Notes under the pieces: model-generated
Databases searched by the model: none
What the model saw: only the letters and a program-made list of their open reading frames with translations
What the model was told of the DNA's origin: nothing
Part shown: positions 6,254 through 10,009 of the stretch, in pieces
How the letters are laid out: each line of letters begins with the position of its first letter
Position numbering within the stretch: position 1 is the first letter of the stretch
Program-made: the position numbers and the translations under genes
NCBI RefSeq assembly: GCF_044891285.1
Contig: NZ_JAUIYO010000030.1
Location: 1 to 10,009 of the forward strand
DNA from: Pseudobacillus lumedeiriae
GTDB taxonomy: Bacteria; Bacillota; Bacilli; Bacillales; Domibacillaceae
Reading direction: 5' to 3'
Length of the DNA: 10,009 nt

Positions 6254-7419
6254 TTAAGAACTTCTCCTTTCATCGGAGTGGATGGAATACTAATGACCTT
6301 TTTGTTTAATTCATTTATTAATGACAAATCCCCTTTTGGACAATCCATATATGTAATTAATTCGTGCATTGACGTCCAGATTGGCCTTGCCATTGCTCCT
6401 TCATCATTTAATACTCCCAACACAGTATCACGGTTATGCTTCTTAGGATCAATAATTATCGTTTGAATCCAGTAATTACTAGCTCCAAAAGTAGGTTCGG
6501 TAAATAACTTCACTCCTTCTATTTGTTCAAATAGTTTTTGATAGATTCTTGTTAATTGCCTTTTTGCAGCAAGAAAGTCATCCATCTTTTCAATTTGCGC
6601 ACACCCAAGAGCAGCATTGATGTTTGGCATTCGATAATTATAGCCAATTTCATCGTGTCGGTATTCCCAAGGATGTGGAATTTTAGCCGTTGTGGTGATA
6701 TGTTTGGCATAGTCGGCCAGTTTTTCATCATTCGTCAAAATCGCACCGCCACCGCCTGTTGTGATGATTTTGTTGCCATTGAAACTGATTGCTCCAACGA
6801 GACCGAACCCTCCAGTATGTTTTCCTTTGTAATAAGACCCCAGTGATTCAGCTGCATCTTCTACTAAAACAAGATTATACTGCTCACATAAATCAATTAA
6901 CGGATCAAGATCAACAGGGTGTCCGAATGTGTGCATCGGCACAACAGCACGGATGGGGCGATTCGTTTTTTTATTAAACAGTTGCCCACTTTTCATTTCT
7001 CCAATGTCACGAATATGTTCTTCCAATTTCACTGGATCAAGCCCCAGTGTTTGTTCCGATACATCCACAAAATGTGGAATGGCATTTAAATAAGCAGTTG
7101 CGTTTGCTGTCGCAACAAAGGTTAGTGCTGGCATAAAGACTTCATCGTTAGCCTGAACACCTGCAATTTTAAGTGCTATATGTAAAGCTGCTGTCCCGTT
7201 GACAACAGCAATAGCCCTCTTTACACCAGTGTATTCAGCAAGTCTTTTTTCAAACTCATCGACATATTTGCCAACAGATGATACCCAGCCTGTTTGAATA
7301 CAATCCGTTACAAACTCGACTTCCTTTTCATCAAATGTCGGTTCATGTAAAGGAACAAAGTCTTTATTATCGTAAATCTGTTTTATATTCCGAGCTATTT
7401 CTTGCCATTGCTTGCTCAT
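6250..7419 (-). CDS. legC: LegC-type PLP-dependent sugar aminotransferase
   Basis: This 389-residue protein of the DegT/DnrJ/EryC1 family is predicted to aminate C4 of the 4-keto-6-deoxy NDP-sugar made by LegB, using PLP and probably glutamate. Visible features are NGTAALH at 74-80, FMPALTFVATANA at 95-107, VEDAAESLGS at 186-195 (PLP-contacting acidic residue), and SFNGNKIITTGGGG at 212-225, where K217 is the predicted Schiff-base lysine. GYNYRMPNINAALG is at 259-272. The N-terminal PLHEPTFDEKE segment is typical of the longer LegC branch. The start ATG overlaps the legB stop (ATGA). No strong ribosome site is close, so coupling to legB is likely. Base composition here and in legB is visibly richer in G+C than in the acyltransferase or Maf genes. 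Confidence 0.9.
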   Translation of the reverse strand: MSKQWQEIARNIKQIYDNKDFVPLHEPTFDEKEVEFVTDCIQTGWVSSVGKYVDEFEKRLAEYTGVKRAIAVVNGTAALHIALKIAGVQANDEVFMPALTFVATANATAYLNAIPHFVDVSEQTLGLDPVKLEEHIRDIGEMKSGQLFNKKTNRPIRAVVPMHTFGHPVDLDPLIDLCEQYNLVLVEDAAESLGSYYKGKHTGGFGLVGAISFNGNKIITTGGGGAILTNDEKLADYAKHITTTAKIPHPWEYRHDEIGYNYRMPNINAALGCAQIEKMDDFLAAKRQLTRIYQKLFEQIEGVKLFTEPTFGASNYWIQTIIIDPKKHNRDTVLGVLNDEGAMARPIWTSMHELITYMDCPKGDLSLINELNKKVISIPSTPMKGEVLK

Positions 7420-8423
7420 ATGTTATATACATCTGCCTTATATCTGGATAAGTTTCCTGGATTCGCAAACCAGTCAGCCGTTTCTTTTAAACCACGTTTA
7501 AATCCATTGATACCGCCATATGAAGGCTCCCAACCTAGCAGTTCTTTTGCTTTTTGATTATCTGCCCAAAGTCGTTCCACTTCACTTTTTTCAGGGCGAA
7601 GACGGATTTCATCTGTTTCAATCTCCACATTTTTACCCATTACTTCCGCAATTGCTTTAGCTGTATCACCGATGGAAATTTCATAGTTGCTGCCAATATT
7701 GATTACTTCGCCAATTGCTTTTTCGCTGTTCATAATGGAGATAAAACCACTGATCGTATCTTTAATATAGTTAAAATCCCTCGTTGGGCTTAGTGCACCG
7801 AGTTTGATTTTCTCCTTTCCAGATGCAAGCTGCGTGATAATTGTTGGAATGACAGCACGAGCTGATTGCCGCGGACCATATGTATTAAACGGACGAATAA
7901 TAGCTACTGGTGTTTCAAACGAGCGGTAAAACGACAGTACCATTTGATCAGCACCAATTTTGGACGCAGAATAAGGTGACTGCCCTTGTAATGGATGCTC
8001 TTCATTAATCGGAACATACTGCGCTGTCCCATACACCTCACTTGTTGACGTGTGAACAAGTTTTGATACTCCAAGTTCACGCGCAGCCTGTAATACATTG
8101 AGCGTTCCTTTTATATTCGTATCGACATATGTATCCGGTGAATGATACGAGTATGGAATGGCAATTAACGATGCCAAATGCAAGGCTATATCGCAACCTT
8201 TCATTGCTTCTTTTACACCATGCGGGTCACGAATATCACCAGCAAAGACTTCGATTTGATCCTTTATTTGTTTCTCTGAATGATCGAGCCATCCCCAAGA
8301 ATTAAAGGAATTATAGTATGTAAAAGCCCGGACTTTATAGCCCCTACGGACAAGTTCCTCTGTTAAATGTGAACCAATGAAGCCATCTGAACCTGTTACT
8401 AATACTGTTTTATCTCTTAGCAT
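7416..8423 (-). CDS. legB: LegB-type NAD-dependent NDP-sugar 4,6-dehydratase
   Basis: This extended SDR enzyme is predicted to convert NDP-GlcNAc to the 4-keto-6-deoxy sugar, the first committed step before LegC. Numbering from the ATG at 8423 gives 335 residues. The NAD-binding motif VTGSDGFIG is at 9-17 and the LegB-typical NSWGWLD at 41-47. The catalytic region is TSTSEVYG at 125-132, with YSASK (Y151, K155). RPFNTYGPRQ is at 177-186 and RDFNYIKD at 215-222. A second ATG lies two codons upstream at 8429. AAGGGG (8436-8431) is 7 nt from the ATG at 8423 but only 1 nt from the other, so 8423 is preferred. The gene begins 19 nt after the Maf stop and overlaps legC by 4 nt. GDP- rather than UDP-GlcNAc is inferred from the presence of ptmE. 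Confidence 0.88.
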   Translation of the reverse strand: MLRDKTVLVTGSDGFIGSHLTEELVRRGYKVRAFTYYNSFNSWGWLDHSEKQIKDQIEVFAGDIRDPHGVKEAMKGCDIALHLASLIAIPYSYHSPDTYVDTNIKGTLNVLQAARELGVSKLVHTSTSEVYGTAQYVPINEEHPLQGQSPYSASKIGADQMVLSFYRSFETPVAIIRPFNTYGPRQSARAVIPTIITQLASGKEKIKLGALSPTRDFNYIKDTISGFISIMNSEKAIGEVINIGSNYEISIGDTAKAIAEVMGKNVEIETDEIRLRPEKSEVERLWADNQKAKELLGWEPSYGGINGFKRGLKETADWFANPGNLSRYKADVYNI

Positions 8424-8430
8424 ACTCATA

Positions 8431-8436
8431 CCCCTT
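8431..8436 (-). promoter_or_regulatory. Shine-Dalgarno site choosing between two legB starts
   Basis: AAGGGG on the minus strand is 7 nt from the ATG at 8423 and only 1 nt from the ATG at 8429. The spacing supports the inner start. Confidence 0.6.
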
Positions 8437-8442
8437 ATTACA

Positions 8443-10009
8443 TTAAATATAATTTTCTAATGCCTCTTTTATATAATCTTCTATTTGTTCAATACAAACG
8501 ATCGTTGGAATTAACATTTTTATTTGAACCTCTTTATTCTTTATTAAATTTTTCACATTAATTACTTGTTCAATACTATTAATGTCCCATAAAGTTTTTA
8601 CAACAATGGATTGAAGGTTATGCCGTAATAAATCATGTCCTAATATTTCATTCATAATAATATTTGTTGTTTGTAATTCTTCAATAACCTTTGCTAACTT
8701 TTTTATTGAACTTGAATGAGTAATTTTTATTCTCTGAATAACTTCGAGCTGTTTTATACACTTTTCCTTAAATGTGTTGAAATAATCCAACTCCTCATTA
8801 AAAGACTTTTTCATCTCTTCTATACTAATATCATAAGTAGATGTATTCTTGACTATTTCTTTTACTGAATGAATTTCTTTTAAACAATATGTATCTATCG
8901 TTTCTTTCAAAGATTTTTGTAATGTCGAGTTAATTTTAGCGCCACCTTCAGTAGCATTAATCACGAACAATTGATGATTACTGATTTGTGCTTCAAACCA
9001 TAGTTTAAAGAACCCCCATATATATGTTGTTCTAACTATATCTCCATAGTAACCTTCTATCTCATAATCCTGAAATAAAGATAGAGCTTCTTCATCTTGA
9101 ACCTCATGATCGTATATTGTTCCAGCTGCATGAGATTCCCCTACTTTAGAACCATAGGCTAAATCTTGACCCGCGAGAATAATTGGAGACGCCCCCAAAT
9201 GCATAGCCAATCCAAAGGCAACATGTGCACAAGAAGATCCCATTTCGATAAAGCTATCATTTTCTAATCCTAAAAGCCTCTGTAACCAATTATACTCTGC
9301 AACTCCATTTCTCATGGGTAACATGATATCACCTTGAAATTCTGCGAAAATTCGGGGATCTAATAATGGTGGACCTACCAATGTTACATCTTTATGAATA
9401 TTTTTATCTTTATAAAAATATTCATACGTTTCTTTTCCACGCTCGACTGAACACACAAAGTCAGGGATAATATCCTCTATTAATAACTTACTGACAATGG
9501 TGTCTACTGCAATAATAACAGCCTTATCTTTAATCCTTTTAAGTTCCTTAATATTCTTATTTAAAGATGGACCAGCTGATACAATGATTGCCGGTTTGTC
9601 CTTACATTTATTTTTTAATTGTGCAGCGTCCTTTGACTTTTGAAGCCACTTTAAGTTCTCAAGATTGTTTTTCAAACCATCTAAGCCATCTTCTATACTA
9701 TTCCCTACCGATAAGATAACATTCCTAACTACCTCTCTTATGACTTGCAAAGCATGCTTGGTTACTTCCATATCATATCTTCGATAATAATCTGTTTGAT
9801 AAAAATTAATATTTTTGGCTAAACCAAGTAAAGCATAGTGCGAAAAAATTCCCCGAACAAAGTCATTTATCCTCTCTATATCATCAGAAAATAATATAAC
9901 ATTTTTATTTTTAAAAAGATCCAAATACTTGTGATGTAAAGCATGTTGGAAAAAAGATAAATTCGGTTCTATTATTACTAAAATCGAATCCTTATTCATT
10001 TTTTTATAC
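8443..10009 (-). CDS. Maf / DUF115 (MptE-like) motility-associated flagellin glycosyltransferase, N-terminus outside window
   Basis: The frame encodes at least 518 residues from an internal ATG at 9999. It carries the Maf_flag10 (DUF115) core: PAIIVSAGPSL at 136-146, VDTIVSKLL at 165-173, GQDLAY at 277-282 and NATEGGAKI at 348-356, then a charged helical C-terminal part (about 365-518). Maf proteins are linked to transfer of CMP-pseudaminic or CMP-legionaminic acid onto flagellin Ser/Thr. The ATG at 9999 has no ribosome site; the frame stays open to the window edge. The first visible segment (ILVIIEPNLSFFQHAL) matches the middle of the usual Maf N-terminal domain, so the true start very probably lies beyond 10009, roughly 80-150 residues upstream (estimate). 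It is followed after 13 nt by the upstream legB ATG and probably starts or precedes the operon. The DNA is very AT-rich. Confidence 0.85.
   Translation of the reverse strand, partial: YKKMNKDSILVIIEPNLSFFQHALHHKYLDLFKNKNVILFSDDIERINDFVRGIFSHYALLGLAKNINFYQTDYYRRYDMEVTKHALQVIREVVRNVILSVGNSIEDGLDGLKNNLENLKWLQKSKDAAQLKNKCKDKPAIIVSAGPSLNKNIKELKRIKDKAVIIAVDTIVSKLLIEDIIPDFVCSVERGKETYEYFYKDKNIHKDVTLVGPPLLDPRIFAEFQGDIMLPMRNGVAEYNWLQRLLGLENDSFIEMGSSCAHVAFGLAMHLGASPIILAGQDLAYGSKVGESHAAGTIYDHEVQDEEALSLFQDYEIEGYYGDIVRTTYIWGFFKLWFEAQISNHQLFVINATEGGAKINSTLQKSLKETIDTYCLKEIHSVKEIVKNTSTYDISIEEMKKSFNEELDYFNTFKEKCIKQLEVIQRIKITHSSSIKKLAKVIEELQTTNIIMNEILGHDLLRHNLQSIVVKTLWDINSIEQVINVKNLIKNKEVQIKMLIPTIVCIEQIEDYIKEALENYI

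Noticed and set aside
6278..6977. Plus-strand open frames opposite legC
   Set aside because: The overlap with a complete aminotransferase and the lack of start signals mark them as shadows.
7904..8098. Short minus-strand frame inside legB
   Set aside because: It is a second reading frame within the conserved catalytic part of legB and has no ribosome site.
443..8423. Pseudaminic acid pathway
   Set aside because: The NeuC/LegG-type 2-epimerase, LegB-type dehydratase with NSWGWLD and PtmE-type enzyme fit legionaminic acid better; no PseG- or PseH-like gene is present.
1..10009. CRISPR array, tRNA/rRNA genes, insertion sequence or phage genes
   Set aside because: No regularly spaced repeats, RNA-gene sequence, transposase or terminal inverted repeats were seen anywhere in the window.

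Overview
The window looks like chromosomal DNA of a low-GC, Gram-positive bacterium of the Bacillota, most likely a motile member of the Bacillales (inference). The signs are AT-rich codons, strong purine-rich Shine-Dalgarno sites, free use of TTG and GTG starts, and tightly packed co-directional genes. All ten genes lie on the minus strand, so the biological order runs from high to low coordinates. The left edge cuts one gene, and the right edge very probably cuts another.

The content is a nonulosonic-acid (sialic-acid-like sugar) pathway next to a flagellin glycosyltransferase. In transcription order it holds: a Maf / DUF115 (MptE-like) motility-associated glycosyltransferase (8443-10009, N-terminus outside the window); LegB-type NAD-dependent 4,6-dehydratase (7416-8423); LegC-type PLP aminotransferase (6250-7419); LegG/NeuC hydrolysing 2-epimerase (5093-6253); LegI/NeuB synthase (3914-4993); a FemAB/BioF2-like GNAT acyltransferase (2922-3917); a SAM methyltransferase (2240-2905); a PtmE-type sugar-1-phosphate nucleotidyltransferase with an N-terminal CBS pair (1126-2175); LegF/NeuA-type CMP-sugar synthetase (443-1129). 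After a 233-bp gap comes the start of a DUF2920-like gene (1-209) that runs off the left edge.

Taken together the set matches the GDP-sugar route to CMP-legionaminic acid known from Campylobacter jejuni. PtmE would make GDP-glucosamine. LegB and LegC would make a 4-amino-6-deoxy sugar, and an acyltransferase (LegH role) would acylate it. LegG would release the 2-epimerised sugar, LegI would condense it with phosphoenolpyruvate, and LegF would activate the product with CTP. Maf would then put the sugar on flagellin Ser/Thr residues. No hexapeptide-repeat acetyltransferase is present, so the FemAB/BioF2-like protein is the only LegH candidate here. With the methyltransferase beside it, it may produce a decorated legionaminic acid.

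Four of the junctions are 4-nt ATGA overlaps (legB-legC, legC-legG, legI-acyltransferase, ptmE-legF), which points to one operon with translational coupling. The looser junctions flank the Maf, legI, methyltransferase and ptmE genes. The less expected features are five 8-nt homopolymer runs inside the acyltransferase gene, another 8-nt run forming the legF Shine-Dalgarno spacer, and a perfect 14-bp-arm palindrome over a possible promoter of the DUF2920-like gene. The pathway itself is recognisable. What is least described is the tailoring pair and the small regulatory or slippage-prone sites.
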